Assembly (NCBI GenBank): GCA_025602915.1
Contig: JAHLJZ010000075.1
Location: 49,153 to 113,152, forward strand
Reading direction: 5' to 3'
Length of the DNA: 64,000 nucleotides
Source of the DNA: Paraphysoderma sedebokerense
Taxonomy: Eukaryota > Blastocladiomycota > Physodermatomycetes > Physodermatales > Physodermataceae
A program made the translations under genes and the position numbers. The notes beneath the pieces were generated by a model. That model was given only the letters and a program-made list of their open reading frames with translations. It searched no databases and had not been told where the DNA came from. Shown here piece by piece: positions 11,723-24,240 of the stretch (position 1 is the stretch's first letter; each line of letters opens with the position of its first letter).

Positions 11723-13130
11723 ATGGTGGCATTCAATTCCTTCAATTCTGGCATCCTCTCCGTCCTTTTTCTGTCGACCATCCTCTTGTGTCAGTTCGTC
11801 CCATCCGCTCATTCTACAGCACTTCCATCTCCTGTGTCAAATCCACTAGGAACACCGGAACAAGCTCCTCAACCACCAGGCAGGGCTCCTCCGCAAGAAT
11901 TAGATATTCAAGTACTAGAGCGCCCTGCGAGCTGCAATGCAACTCAGGAATCTAAAGTGTGGTATGTTGGTTAGCAATTTTCTATAGAGTGTTTTAATTT
12001 GCAGAGAGCTACTGTCGAAGTGCATCTCTGTGCTTTTGCCGCTCTGATGATTGGCAAAGTAAAACCTCGGTCCTATTTTAGCATTCTGGCCATCTAAATC
12101 CGTAGTATCGGTCACAACGTTTAACCGCCCAAACTTTTAACGCTCAACCTTTATTCTATTATCCGAATATTGTCCTTCTCTAATGCTGAAATGCACACCT
12201 CCATACTAATAGGGATACCCTTGAAGCTCACTACCAAGGCACATTATTCTCGGATGGAAGTATTTTTGATTCAAGTAGGGGTAAAAATCCAATAAAGTTT
12301 ATTTTGGGTGCAGGAATGGTCATTCAAGGTTCGTATCGTCTTCTGTTACAGAAAGAAATCGTAAAAAAAACTGAATGTGGGGACCGAATGTACTAACGAG
12401 ACCATTCGCCTTCCCTATTCCCTCCCTTGTCTCAATTTTTTGTACCAATTACTGATTCTCTCAACTCAACGAATACATTTCTCTTGATCGATTTGTTTCG
12501 CATTCAAAATTATTTGTATAAACTTCTGTTTTTGGTATAGGTTGGGATCAAGGACTTCAAGGAATGTGTATCGGTGAAAGGAGAAAATTAGTGATTCCAA
12601 GTTGTACGTTACCATAAATCTGTTCTTCTCTTTGTCTGCCTTTCCAAATTAACCAAAAACCTTTTTTTCGCTCTTAATTGCATCTTTTCATCAATCGCTA
12701 TTATTTTTTTTTGTGTCGTCGTATATTCATCTTTCGCACAACTCGGTTATTACCAAACAGGGTTAGGTACTTGATAAGCTATTTTTCCCCTTCCGTATTT
12801 GTTGTCCTTCCTTGCGCTTGTTGATTCATTATATATTACCTAATATAATAACTTTAAAATTGACTGTATCTGTTAACATTCAATTATTTTTCTGTAACTA
12901 GGATACGGCAATGGAGGATTCCCACCTCGAATTCCAGGTGGTGCGTCTCTAGTGTTCGAAGTGTAAGTCAATTGTGTTGCCACCTTTCTCTCTATCTTGT
13001 TTTACTAATTCGATTTTTACGATTCTGTGATTCCTTTTGTTTCTGTCGCTCCGAAAAACTGGTTAATTGGATATACATTTTCTTGGACGATTTTAGAGAA
13101 TTGATGGGTATTGAAAAACCGAAATCTTAG
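11723..13130 (+). CDS. Secretory FKBP-type peptidyl-prolyl isomerase 1
   Basis: An FK506-binding-protein isomerase, entering the secretory pathway. Exons: 11723-11961, 12213-12328, 12541-12603, a 6-nt microexon 12761-12766, 12902-12962, 13097-13130, all in consistent phase. A signal peptide (about residues 1-31, hydrophobic core SVLFLSTILL) and a Pro-rich spacer precede one FKBP domain. Pocket residues are in place: Tyr in HYQG, Phe-Asp in IFDSS, Phe in KFIL, Val-Ile-Trp in MVIQGW, Tyr in LGYG, Phe in LVFEVEL. Without the microexon GGTTAG the join reads TGA, a stop; with it the conserved LGYG forms. It lacks an obvious ER retrieval tail (ends PKS). It lies 254 bp upstream of a similar gene on the same strand, indicating tandem duplication. 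Confidence 0.9.
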
Positions 13131-13384
13131 TGCTGTTGATGTTATTGGGTTCTGAGGGTTTTTGAAAATTGTGTTATAATGTAATTTATTCGTACATAAC
13201 GGATTGATAATACATGCGACTTGGTGATTTTGAATAAAAAATCAGAATGAAGTAAAGTCTGCGAATAGCCCACGGCTTCCTTGGTACTCTGCAAGTCTCT
13301 CCATCCGCGGTCAATTCCCGGATTCCCTCCCACGTATCAGCCAAACCCAACTCCCAAATAACAGATATAACAAATCAAGAAACA

Positions 13385-14911
13385 ATGCGACCATCCCCAC
13401 TCCTCTTTTTATCCCTCCTTCTCCTTTGCTCCCTCCTCACGGGCACCCTCGCCTCAACCAAGAAACGACCGGCCCCAAAAACTCTTCAAATCGGAGTAAA
13501 ATTTCGACCCGAACATTGTAAAGATTCGTCCAAATCTGTCCGAAAATCTAAAAATGGAGATGAATTAGCTATGCATTATCATGGTACTCTTTACGATACT
13601 GGGAAGGTATTTGATAGTTCGGTGGATAGGGGACAAGAGTTTGTGTTTACGATTGGAAGAGGTATGGTGATTAAAGGTTTGTTGTTTGCGTTGAGTTCTT
13701 TATCATTGTGTTATTTTGTGAATTTGAATTCGGAAACAGATCATGTGAAAATGAGAAAATTGTTATTCTTTTTTCTTTATTTCTCTTGATGGATTCATGA
13801 TTCAAAAGTTACAGTTACTGGTAGTCTGGTTTCCCAGTTGTTTATTCTTTTAATCCGTACCTCCCTTTCTTTCCAACATGAAAATGCAAAATCAAAATCT
13901 AACCACCTCATTCCTAATTCCTATACAAATACTAACGTACATTCTTCCCCTTCTAAACTCCTCACAATACTAAAAATTATCATCTCGCCTTTACTTCGGT
14001 ACCATGATAACCACGAAACCACAATCACGCGCTTAAACTCTATCTTCTATTTCTCTCGCTATCTTCCTTTTTTTTGTGACGTTTTTCTTTATTCGTTTCG
14101 CTTTGGGTTTTGATTTTGAAAATAAAGGATGGGAACAAGGTCTCCTCGATATGTGTGTAGGTGAAAAACGAAGATTAGTGATTCCCTCGCGTAAGTTTTT
14201 AAATTCGCAGCACGTGCTTCTTCGGGGTTGACGGTTTAGTCATGGATCGTTCAATTTCGCATTTAGGATGAAAATAAAATGATTCACTTTTTCTGTTTCT
14301 GTTTTGGGTAAACTGACGTATTTGTCTGATTTTTTTTTGATTTGATTTCATTGGGCGAATGTGGATGGTACGATACGACTCTGAATAATTTCTTCATGTG
14401 GGGATGCGAATTCAAATTTTGATGTCATTAGATCTGGGTATGTTATTCACTATTCGTTACTCTTATCGGACAAAACAACGACACCGAAACCATGAATTCT
14501 AACGTCATTTATTATCTTCTTCTTTCTCCGTTCTTTCTTGGTTTATAAAAATCACATGTTGGATACACAAAATAACTAATTACTGGAAATAAAGCATACG
14601 GCGATTCAGGTTCTCCACCTGTTATCCCACCTAAAGCGACTTTGGTGTTTGATGTGTTTGTATCTCTGTTTTCTTATCGTTACTTCATTTATCGTGTTTA
14701 AAGTTGGTTCATCCGTTCCTTGAATTTATCTAACTTCACTTTTTTCTTGCTTTTGTGTTATCAATTTCTTTTGTGTTCTCATTTCGCGGGGTGCTTGGAA
14801 CTGTTTTTCTTTGAAATAATTGGTGTATTTGGAAAAACTTGGAAAACTGGATCATCTAGCGAACTCATGGCCATCAAAAACGCCGAAAACGGAGGTCGCG
14901 TAGAATTGTAA
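13385..14911 (+). CDS. Secretory FKBP-type peptidyl-prolyl isomerase 2 (FKBP2-like, ER)
   Basis: The tandem paralogue of the preceding gene. Exons: 13385-13676, 14128-14190, microexon 14432-14437 (ATCTGG), 14595-14655, 14860-14911. A signal peptide ([13 protein letters not shown], residues ~6-18) is followed by [13 protein letters not shown] and a complete FKBP domain: Tyr in HYHG, FDSS, MVIKGW, SHLAYGD, LVFDVEL. The end is RVEL, resembling the RTEL/HDEL retrieval signals of ER-resident FKBP2 proteins, so ER-lumen protein folding is likely. Two introns use GTTTGT donors. The microexon has the same length, phase and protein position as in the paralogue, so it predates the duplication. Confidence 0.92.
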
Positions 14912-16390
14912 CATCACTTCCAAACCTACTTTTTCTCCCTCCTCCCTTCACTTCACACTCGTCACCCTATACTACCCCATTTTTATCGTATATTGTCGTT
15001 TCTGATTCCGCGCTTCATCTTGACCGCGACACCAAAGTGTAGAAGTTTAATAGTCTTGTAATTCATTCGAGTTTGTGAGTTTGTTCAGAGGGATATAAAA
15101 TTTGGATACTGAGATAATAAGTGACTAGTTTAACAATTTCATAGTGTCGTTATTCGGAGGAACTAGAATTTTACGAAACGAAATAGATGGAACATGAAGG
15201 TAATCAATGATGGTTATAGAGATTTTGGAAATTGGGTGGAAAGAATAAAAATTGAAAGTTAAGAAATCAGTTAAGAAAATTTCATAGAACCAGGAGATTG
15301 AATCATTGAAGCATAACCATGAACCAAGGTTTTGAAGTAAAGTCGAAAATGGGTGAGTTGAGTCCAAAAGAAAGAAAAAAAAAAAGGACAGAATGAACTC
15401 TAATGTTTCTAGAGTCTCTCAAACGACGAGAATACAGGTATTGAGAATCTGAAATACTAGATGACTACAAATTCGATGGATACAATTGATTCAAAAATAA
15501 TTCAATCAAGTTCAAACTCAAATTCAAATTAAATCATTTTTTCGTTCCCATCGCAGTTCGTGTTTCTTGGTGTTCAAGTACACTTATTCCCTTTTATTCG
15601 CCTTTATTCCCATTCTATTCCATCTTATCTCGATTTATTTTCGTCGGATTGGGATTGGATTGATGGTAAAGTTAAGTTAACGGGAGTAATTTTGGTATAT
15701 GGTTACCTTGAAACTCACATCTTTTATTTCTATATCCTTTATTTTATCTGATTTGGTTTCATTGTGGTTATTTTTTGGGTTTTGGGAATAAAGAAGTGTC
15801 AATTATAATTAAGGCTGTCAATCATCATTAAGGATGGTGGTTTTGAGATTCTAGTTTAGAGGGGTACTCGTGGATATGAAAGAATCGTAAAAGTTTGAAG
15901 GTGGAATAAACAAGGGTGAGGGAATTGTAAGAGGAAGTGGAGGAAGAGGGATAAGTGTATGATGAGAGAACAGACAGGTTTGATTTTATTTTAATGAATT
16001 TTTTATTTTGTTTTTTGTTTGAGAGAATTGGTATTGGTATATATACATTAACTGCTATGAATGCATTCTGTGGTTGTCATGGTTAATCTTGATTCAAACT
16101 GCTTTTCAAAATAGCATTTGTGAGGTCGTTACATTAGTTTCTTTTGTCGGATTACCAATTCTGAATCATTTCCATCGTCGGTTTCACATGAACTTTTGAT
16201 TGGTTCTTCCCTTGAGGTATTCATTCAACACTTGGGTTCGAACTTGACTCATCCACACATTACGGTCATGCATTCCACACACACGGAAAAACATTGGTCT
16301 ACAGAATTTTTTGGTATTGTTGGTTTAAATTGTTGCGAAAATTAAAAATGGCGGTGGGTAGGATGGTATTGGAAGCGGGAGCGGGTGAGG
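14912..16390. other. Intergenic region between FKBP2-like gene and IscU
   Basis: AT-rich spacer with no supported gene. It carries the 3' ends of convergent genes FKBP-2 (plus) and IscU (minus). Confidence 0.55.
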
Positions 16391-17016
16391 CTACAGTGAG
16401 GGTTGAGAAGGGGTAGAGGAAGGGGGAGGGGGCGGAGTAGACTTTAGTTTTTTCTTTTCTTGAAAGTTTTTGATGGCTGCTTTGACGGCATCTTCGGCCA
16501 ACACTGTTTGCGAGAAACAAGAGAGTTAGAGATGGGTATCTACAGTCAAGTAAAGGATGGGAAAAAGCGCATTCAAAAAACAAAAAAAAATTACATACTG
16601 CTGCAGTGCAATTTGACAGGGGGGAGTTTTAAATCTTTGGCGATTTCAGTGTTTCTAATTTTGACGGCTTCGTCCAAGTTTTTACCCTTGAGGAGGGTGG
16701 TGACGTAGGAGCTGCTGGCGATAGCGCTGCCGCAGCCAAAGGTTTTGAATCGAGCGTCGACGATTTTCCCAGTGGATTCGTCGACTTTGATTTGGAGTTT
16801 CATGACATCACCGCAAGCGGGAGCGCCGACGAGACCAGTTCCGACGGTAGGATCAGCGGCGGGGAGAGAGCCGACGTTGCGAGGGTTTTCGTAGTGGTCG
16901 ATGACTTTGGAGTGGTAGGAAGCACGGAGGATGGGTTGCCGAGTGGTAGCAGCGGCAGCGGGAGAGAGGGAGGAGAGTGAGGAGAGACGAGGGATAGCGG
17001 AGCGGATAGCGTACAT
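16391..17016 (-). CDS. ISU1: Mitochondrial iron-sulfur cluster assembly scaffold IscU/Isu1
   Basis: The scaffold on which [2Fe-2S] clusters are built in the mitochondrial matrix. Exons are 16599-17016 and 16391-16503, joined in phase at KLHCS/MLAEDA. Residues 1-33 are an Arg/Ser/Ala-rich presequence. Then come SKVIDHYENPRNVGSL, VGAPACGDVMKLQIKVD (first Cys ligand and Asp), FKTFGCGSAIASSS (second Cys), the LPPVK motif bound by the Hsp70 Ssq1 and KLHCSM with the third Cys. The C terminus has an unusual Pro/Ser-rich extension after KNFQEKKK. It is transcribed away from a glutaredoxin gene with a 648-bp shared upstream region. Confidence 0.96.
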
Positions 17017-17664
17017 TTTTTTGAGTGCAGATGTCGTGGGATTGTAGAGTAGTGTAGAGTAGAGATGGAAAGAGAGAAAGTGTTTACAAGCGAACAACAA
17101 AAAAAAGGGAAAGAGAGGGAGGAGGGAATCAGATAAGGGGATGACAAATGCGTCACGTGACTGTGGGATGGATCGAATTGTGAAAGTGATCAATGTCACG
17201 TGGGGTGGGTTGAGCCACGCGGTGTTTGGGACAGGGTTATCAGATGGACTAGTGAATAAGTGAACGAGTGAACGAGGGAAGTGGAGACTTGGAGTGGGAT
17301 AGAGAATACCATTGAGCACAGATCAGCATAGAGTAGAGAGAGAGAGTAGAGAGAGTAGAGTGAGTGTACACAGTGTAGAGCAGCAGTAGCAGTAGCGGAG
17401 AGAGGGAAGCAGCACAAGGGAATTCACCCACACTCCACCCCCAGCAAGCAGTGAACCATCTTCTGTGAACGGGTGAACCATTGTGCCCCTGTTGTTCTTC
17501 CATTGTGCGTGATATCACACTCTGCTCGCATCAGTCACTCGCAATTCATTTGACTTGCCAGCATTCCGACTCCATTCCCTCTCTATTCCATTCCCTCTCT
17601 ATTCCATTCCTCTCTATTCCTCACCACCACCACCACCACAACTACTACACTCACTCTATTGTGC
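17017..17664. promoter_or_regulatory. Shared upstream region of divergent ISU1 and glutaredoxin genes
   Basis: The 648 bp between the two start codons must contain both promoters. It is strongly biased: purine runs (gagagagta units, 17335-17365) on one side and tandem ctctattccattcc units (about 17575-17620) followed by a cacc run (17621-17638) on the other. Long frames here come from this simple-sequence bias. No TATA box stands out. Confidence 0.55.
17335..17638. repeat. Simple-sequence tracts (GAGAGTA, CTCTATTCCATTCC, CAC)
   Basis: Interrupted gagagta repeats lie at 17335-17365, a 14-bp unit ctctattccattcc is repeated about three times at 17575-17620, and a (cac)n run follows. These are low-complexity promoter sequences, a usual feature of compact fungal genomes. 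Confidence 0.7.
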
Positions 17665-18409
17665 ATGGGCAACTCCCCCTCATCATCTCAACAAGACATG
17701 TCTCAAATCGCTACCCTCGTCAACGCCCTCATCAAGGAAAACTTTGTCATCGTCTTTTCAAAGTCCTACTGCCCCTACTGCACTAGAGCAAAGCAAATCT
17801 TGCAACAACTAGGCAAACAATTCAAGGTCATCGAACTAGACAACGAAGGCATGTCTTTAAAGTCTCTTGTCCTCAGAGTCTCTCTGCTAATTCCGCACCG
17901 CCCTCTATTACTTCCCTCCGACTGTCCTAACCCCTCCCTCTCTCTCTTTCCTTTCTACTATCTCCAACCCTGATTAGGTAACGGCGCCGCAATTCAATCC
18001 TACCTCGCTCAACTCACTGGACAACGAACCGTCCCAAACATCTTTATCAAAGGTAATTTTACCAGAGGTCTTTGACGATTCAGACACATTTCCAAGTAAA
18101 AGATTAAAAAGCCACGCAGATTGCTGACGACTCACTCTTTTGACTTCTTTTGACTTCTCAATTCTCCATTGTCTTTGTTCCCGTTCTATCTCTTCCTCTC
18201 TACTCCCACCACGCATGCTTTATTTCAAATTGAAAAAAATTCAAATTCTGTTTCATACCCCTATCCGTACTTTAAAAACTTGATCCTTTTGATGCCGTCA
18301 CCCTTCAATCCCCCGCAACGATACTTATATAGGCGAACATATTGGCGGGTGCGACGATTTACAAAGTCTACAAAGGCAAGGCAAATTAGCCGGTTTACTA
18401 AAAGATTAA
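17665..18409 (+). CDS. Dithiol glutaredoxin (CPYC)
   Basis: A small thiol-disulfide oxidoreductase using glutathione. Exons are 17665-17848, 17978-18052, 18333-18409. Family motifs: VIVFSKSYCPYCTRAK (active site CPYC), TVPNIFIKG with the cis-Pro, and GEHIGGCDD binding glutathione. The first intron has a GC donor (GAAG/GCATGT), a GC-AG intron. The first ATG gives MGNSPSSS, which fits an N-myristoylation signal; a second ATG at 17698 would give a cytosolic form (MSQIATL), so two start choices are possible. It is divergent with ISU1. Its third exon and downstream DNA are duplicated at about 27.02 kb. Confidence 0.93.
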
Positions 18410-19890
18410 TTAGTACTACTCAACAACCACAAATCACAATTTATGTTGCGTCGGATCAAAATGCCGATTTATTAATGTGACTAGCTGTATTGTAAAATTC
18501 AACTCGTATTGTAAAAGATGCACCCGAATTCTCCCCCTTCCGTTCGATTCATTTCAATTTTATAGCATCATTGTAAAACTACAACTCATCTTGATTTAAA
18601 ATATGTAATGGAAAAGAGTCAAAATTTTTCAACGAAATACAACATTTCCTCGACTACCAATTCTGTATCCAGTATCCACCGCTACATGAACAGACATGTC
18701 AGCGACGTGTTCTCCCCACAAACCATTTCATCTGTCAACTCCAATGAATTTAATAGTTAAAGTGTTTGAAGTTTTGGCAGCACACATTCCCTTTGCCAGA
18801 TATTTAATACTTGATACCACCAATTCTTGAGTTTAAAATAAACAAACAATCGATCCCTGACTGTCGAGTGTGACAGTTGTCCACACAATCACTAACTAAC
18901 TAATCGAATCGTTCAAATATCATCGATTCGTTTCGTGCAACGTCCAATCCTAACTTATCCTCCAGAAAACTTATTGATTTCGTGACGCTTTAAATCATTC
19001 TACACCAACCCGTAAACTCTCTCTTCAGTCTCCACCGCTCACGAAATTCCTCCACAATCTAACCGTTACAAAAGTCAACAGACTATATAACTATACCCTA
19101 ACCCGATTTCTTCAACCTGAAACACCCTTGTCCCGATATATCTTCATTCCAATTTCCAAATCAATTTTCAAATCAATTTTTTCTATATCATCCCATCTAT
19201 CCTATCTATCTAATAAAACTCAAAATCAAGAAAATCAATTAATTAGATGATTCGAATTTCGATATTTTCACTCTATATTCCCCATAACTACAAATCGACA
19301 TGTACCAGTTTATCACCAGTTAATTACAAGTTGATTGCAACTGTGACTCTGCTACGAGACATCTATACATGTATCCATACATACTTCATTTCGATGTGTC
19401 AATGTAAAACTCACAAAATTAATAATGAAAATAACAGATAGATTGAAAAGAAAATTAAAATTAAGATAGTTAAAATTGGATTGGTTGATATGTACTGAAT
19501 CTTTGATTTCGTTATGGATGCTTGGGTTGCGTTGTTTAGAGCGAATCTTATACATGTTGGTTTTGATTTCCTTTTTCCGACGTAAACTCACAAAATAATC
19601 ATGGAAAATAGATTGATTGAGAACAAATCTAAAATTAAGATAATAAAGATTGAATTGGTTGATCTGTTTTGGATTGTTTGATTTCCTTGGATATTTGGTT
19701 GCGTTGTTGAATCGTTGTGTTGCGTGGGGAGTTCAGATAAAGATTGGGTATGCATAATTACGCGCTCGTTTTGGACGTTGGTAATGTTATGCAGTGATTT
19801 GGGTTCTGGATGATAGTGATTGCTTTCTTTTCGCTTGCTCAGTCAAACCATTTTTTTAAGAGTTCTCACATACCTGACACAAATGCGTGC
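18250..19890. repeat. Segmental duplication copy A (glutaredoxin 3' end and downstream)
   Basis: From within the last glutaredoxin intron to about 19.89 kb, this DNA matches about 26.87-28.33 kb in the same orientation at an estimated 80-90 percent identity by eye. Shared blocks include the last coding exon, ctacatgaacagacatgtcagcg, and ttcagataaagattgggtatgcataattacgcgc. Copy A has an extra internal tandem repeat of about 175 bp (aactcacaaaat near 19410 and 19584) that copy B lacks. No other gene is seen in 18410-19890. Confidence 0.85.
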
Positions 19891-20006
19891 TTATAATCAA
19901 TGAACTATGAGTAATAAGATAAAAATTTAATAATATATTATAAAATAAATAATAATTATTTATATTGTATGCATACAAATCATACACAAGCCCTTTTGGT
20001 TGATTT

Positions 20007-20882
20007 CTATTCCCACTGGTACGAACGGCCTATATCAATTGAAACCTGGCCATGGAGAAGCTCTGAAAGAATGTGACAAGCATGTTCATAATTTACTGCA
20101 ATTGCCCTGTTTCGTTGAGGGTCACCGGCAACATGGAAGGCGACAGGGCATGCCAAGTTTGAGACAACTTGGAACCAAAGGGCACCCGAATCACCTCTCA
20201 TACTTAACGGCTGATTCTGCATTGTAGTAATTTCAACTAGTCCACCTTGGATACAAAGTACTTTTCCAACTGTCCATCCGGTTGTTACGCCCCTTTTGAA
20301 TACCGTTGCTCCGAGACTAGGCTGCGTTGGGTGACCGACGCCATTTAAACTTCCAATATCAACGTCTGGTTGAAAACAGCCATTGTCAATATCATGAATT
20401 TTATTCAGGAACATTGGGTTCACTTACTGTTATGGTGGGTTTCTTGCACATTTCTAATTACTTGTGGTTGGTAAATGTCAGCACGTGATAGTTTGAAAGC
20501 GCCGATATCATGTTGGAGAGACATTGGGGCCCGCGGATGTGCCACAAACTCACTGCTGAGTTGAATTGAATGACACGCTACACAACTTGAACTAGCACAA
20601 GACGAATTGGCGCAGGGGAATATGCATGCTGAGATATCTTTGTTGTTGTTACTAGGAATATGTACCCGTTTAGTTAACCACATTCTAAAATGTGCCGATG
20701 CCAATTAAAATGCCTTACCTTTGGAACACATGACCAGCTGAACATCCCCAGACTCCATTATGACTTTTAAAGATTGCTCCAAGTGTTGCCATATTTATAT
20801 TATGCGGAGTCGATACCTGGCGAATTTCAATGCAGCGTCCAAGCTTAATGTTGCAGTCTAGCTGAAGGATGCAGGCAGACAT
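20007..20882 (-). CDS. Trypsin-like serine protease domain protein
   Basis: A chymotrypsin-fold protease, about 259 residues. Exons are 20719-20882, 20428-20684 and 20007-20365, in consistent phase. The catalytic triad is visible in order: His in WGCSAGHVF, Asp in QHDIGAFKL, Ser in MRGDSGALWF. A Cys-rich insertion (CIFPCANSSCASSSCVAC) separates His and Asp. No signal peptide is seen at the chosen ATG; the frame stays open further upstream, so another 5' exon is possible. It is the first gene of the 7-kb island between the two segmental duplicates. Target is unknown. It could be an intracellular regulatory protease rather than a secreted digestive enzyme. Confidence 0.7.
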
Positions 20883-21279
20883 AAATCGAACACGAATAAT
20901 TTCACCGTCTAAAGATCATTTCCTATCTTCTCTTGACTCCTCCAGTATCGCCAGAGTAAAGCCCCTAATGGTACACGAATCAAATTATTATTACCATCTT
21001 GTAATATATTGTTGAAAAGATAAAACTTCAAGAAATATTACTGTTCATAGTCCACTCACATTTGGAATAATGAAACGCGGAAAGAATGGTTAACTTGCAT
21101 TTTCAATCATAAGTTTGTTTAGTTGCTATGGTGAGTATACACGTGATGGAAGTATTGGTTTGAACTGTTGGGGTACGGGTGTTGTTCTTAGATCTGTGAC
21201 TGTCAGCTTCGCAGCTTGCTTCACACTTTGTTTGCAATACTCAGAGCATTCAATTATTATTGTAGTGAATCATTCGACC

Positions 21280-23585
21280 ATGTCTGCGGCAGCACGTGTT
21301 GACATTTATCGAAAGTGCAAAAACTCCAAAAAGGAGCTTGGTAATGAACTCAGGGTTCCAAGCACCTTGTCAGCTAGCGTCGCAGCTACAGTTGATTTAT
21401 ACCCAATGCAACAAGATGACGGGGAGTGGTATTGTCACAAAGGTGCGTATCAATCATAATCTTTTCTGGTATCACTAAGTAATAATGAAAACAACGTCAG
21501 AGTTAGGCGGACTATCTTTCTTCTCCCGGATACTAAATACCTGGGTTACGCAAAAATCTAAACTGATTCACAAACTTCCCGCCCTTGGTATAGTCGAAGG
21601 TCTCATCATCACGAACGATGGAATCGAAGATGGTCAAGGAGACACCCATGGTGGGAGCGTGGAACACTACACTTCTCGACCAAATGCAGAGGAAGACAAC
21701 CCCATGAAATTGTCGGATTTCAAGTTGTGTTTAAATGATCTTGGTGAACTGCTTGAGAGAGTCAATATCAATGGTGATCCTTACCACAACACTCAGTCAG
21801 GAAAGAAAAAGGACAAGGACAAGGATGATGCGGGAACGAAGGGGTCAGGTAAGAGGAAAGGTGCTAAGAGCAAGTCAAGCAACAAAGAGAAAGGAGAAGG
21901 GGTACATGAAAGTAACGGTACTGATAAGAATAACGTGGGAGGTACTTCATCTCCAGGAATATCCAATTCGGCTGCTATGGGACGGCGTATGGTTGATGGC
22001 GAACCAACACAGGGAGAAATGAGTGTGGAAGACAATGGCAGCGAAATGCTAACTGAGAATACTCACGGGAGTGGTCATAGCGATAACAGCAGCGACCATG
22101 ACGATGAAGGTGACAGCGATGAAAGCACTGATAGTGAAGATGAAGACGAAAAGCACTTCAAGACGTATCCATATCGGCGCCCCGTCGTTCCGTCAACCAT
22201 CGTCGGTCCCTTTGCTGGTGAACCAATCCGTTATTTTCTTGCTTCGACTCTCTGGTACGCCGCACATTACGGGAAGGAGTCTCTAGATTTTAACGACGCG
22301 GACGTTGTCAGTTTGAATAGGATTGCTGCCCATTTGGATTCTGGAGAAGTTAGCATCCAGCACTTGCTGAGACATCGTGCACCTCGGACAATGAATCCAG
22401 AAAACGATATGCTGTTGTGGCTACTTCCTGGGACAGACGACGCCATACTCGCTGTTAAGGCTATTCACTACATGCTTCAACACCCAGCGTTTACTGAAGA
22501 TCCATCATTGGACGGGTCGTTGTGGTTACTCAAGGTGATGGCACGTGATTTAGAGCTGCCTTCCGAGGGTAAGTCTCCGTACAAGCGCATGCAGCCGTTT
22601 TAGGTGGATGATATTATTGACTACTTTCTAGATATGAGGCAACAGAGACTTGAACAGTTCTCTTTGGGCTGTCACATATATTTCATGATGTCCGACAGGG
22701 TTTATGAACGTGATATATGTCGTTTAAGGTATGATGCTGACATCCATGTGTGTGTGTAAAATCTGACGTCTTACTTTTAACAGCGACCCAGGCGAAAGTA
22801 CCAAACTTAGAGTGAATCTCGTCTCTCCGAATTCTGTTCGTGACAATGGCGTACAAACTTGCGCCAGGAGCGCGTTGATGCAGTCACCACTGCCAAAAAT
22901 TCCAGTCTTAAGTCAACAATATAGCTTTGTCGGGAGTTATAATTTCATTTATGGAATGGATATGGATTTGGAATCAGTGCAGGCACATATAACGGCAGTT
23001 CAAAAGCTGTCAAAAGATGTAGAGTTTGGGATTGAAGTGAATTCAATTCAAGTTGGGCCGCCGAAAATCATCTCGCTCAAAATGCAAAAGTATCCTGGCT
23101 ATCAAGAGTGTTATGCTCGTGCAAAAGAGGTTATAGAAACGGAATCGCCATTCGTGCAAAACAAGTCCAAGGCGCTGGAGAACCTAGAAAGAAAACTGAA
23201 GAACATAAGCAATTACCAGGATCTTACGAATATTGACTTGATCGTGTTTGATAAGGGGTACTTGAAATCTTATTCACTTTTTAATATTGTCCTCAGGTTA
23301 CTCACCCCAACCACTTAGGTTCGTGCATATCGTCCCACATCCCAAGGTCGATCTTTCTGAGATAGAACATAGCCGCAAAGAACAAGAAAGAGGTTTTAGA
23401 ATGGAACATTCCATGATGAAATCTGATAGGTAAGTTGCGCAGGTAATTTGATGATTTCTCTATCTCTGGATGCTGATACTAGTCGTAGGTATGGGCCGAG
23501 TATGCCAGGGCAGTCCTCGTCCGTCTCATCTACGCCTGCTCCGTTCAACGCAATGGAACAACCTTGGGCGCCGTTTCAAGAGTAA
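21280..23585 (+). CDS. Unrecognised large protein with acidic, Lys-rich linker
   Basis: I do not recognise this protein. Six exons keep phase: 21280-21442, 21480-22568, 22632-22728, 22784-23257, 23319-23429, 23489-23585, about 676 residues. The N-terminal part has a hydrophobic segment (LGGLSFFSRIL), then a low-complexity zone with Lys/Asp runs and an Asp/Ser/Glu stretch (SDNSSDHDDEGDSDESTDSEDEDE), as in proteins with disordered linkers. A compact Leu-rich helical block follows (residues ~290-425), then a mixed alpha/beta C-terminal half containing NIDLIVFDKG. An in-frame ATG at 21115 is also possible. A further exon after 23580 cannot be excluded because CAAGA/GTAAGT is a good donor. Confidence 0.6.
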
Positions 23586-24240
23586 GTCGGTTCAATGACT
23601 GTTATGTGATGTAATGGCTGGTATTGTCAGTGATAGATAGTTATTGTGTTTACTGTATGAGGAGTTCAGACCTGAAGCTGTTGGAATGCCTAACACCAGA
23701 GGACAGCTGGTACCCCATACTTATGCTACAAGAGTGTAACAGTTTGAGTGACTTTCTAGGTAGGAAGTGTGTATGGCATACTGGCCCTGGGTTGTACGAT
23801 AAAGTGTTCAATGCAAAGGCAGATTGAACTCTACGGGACCAACAAAGGTGTTTCCGTACCTGATTAAAGTTTTGCCTAGAATTCCTTGCAGCAAGGGGTT
23901 GCATTTGTTGTGTGAATCTTTCCACTTGTTCAATCAGTTTTTCCACTTTCCGTTTCAAAGTTACGAGCATTATCTTCTCAGACATTTCGCTTGCGCTAGC
24001 GGGTGTAAAGACTTCGCAAAACTAGTGGAGCTGAGTCACTTTTTTCACCCGAGTGGCAGATGTCGATGGAAAAGCAATTGCAAAATGGAATAAAGTGTCA
24101 CTTTCCGCAACTAAAATTTCACACTCTCTCCAAGCTGACGCGTAGATCAAGGACGAAGGAAGTCCTTGACCTTCGTCACACCTTCCTCCAAGCAATTTCT
24201 ATTTGCTCAGATAATACAGTGACGTCAAAACGCTTTACAG

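Noticed and set aside
17156-17518. Long minus-strand frames upstream of ISU1
   Set aside because: Composed of Leu/Ser/Tyr runs translated from gagagta and ct-rich simple sequence in the promoter region.
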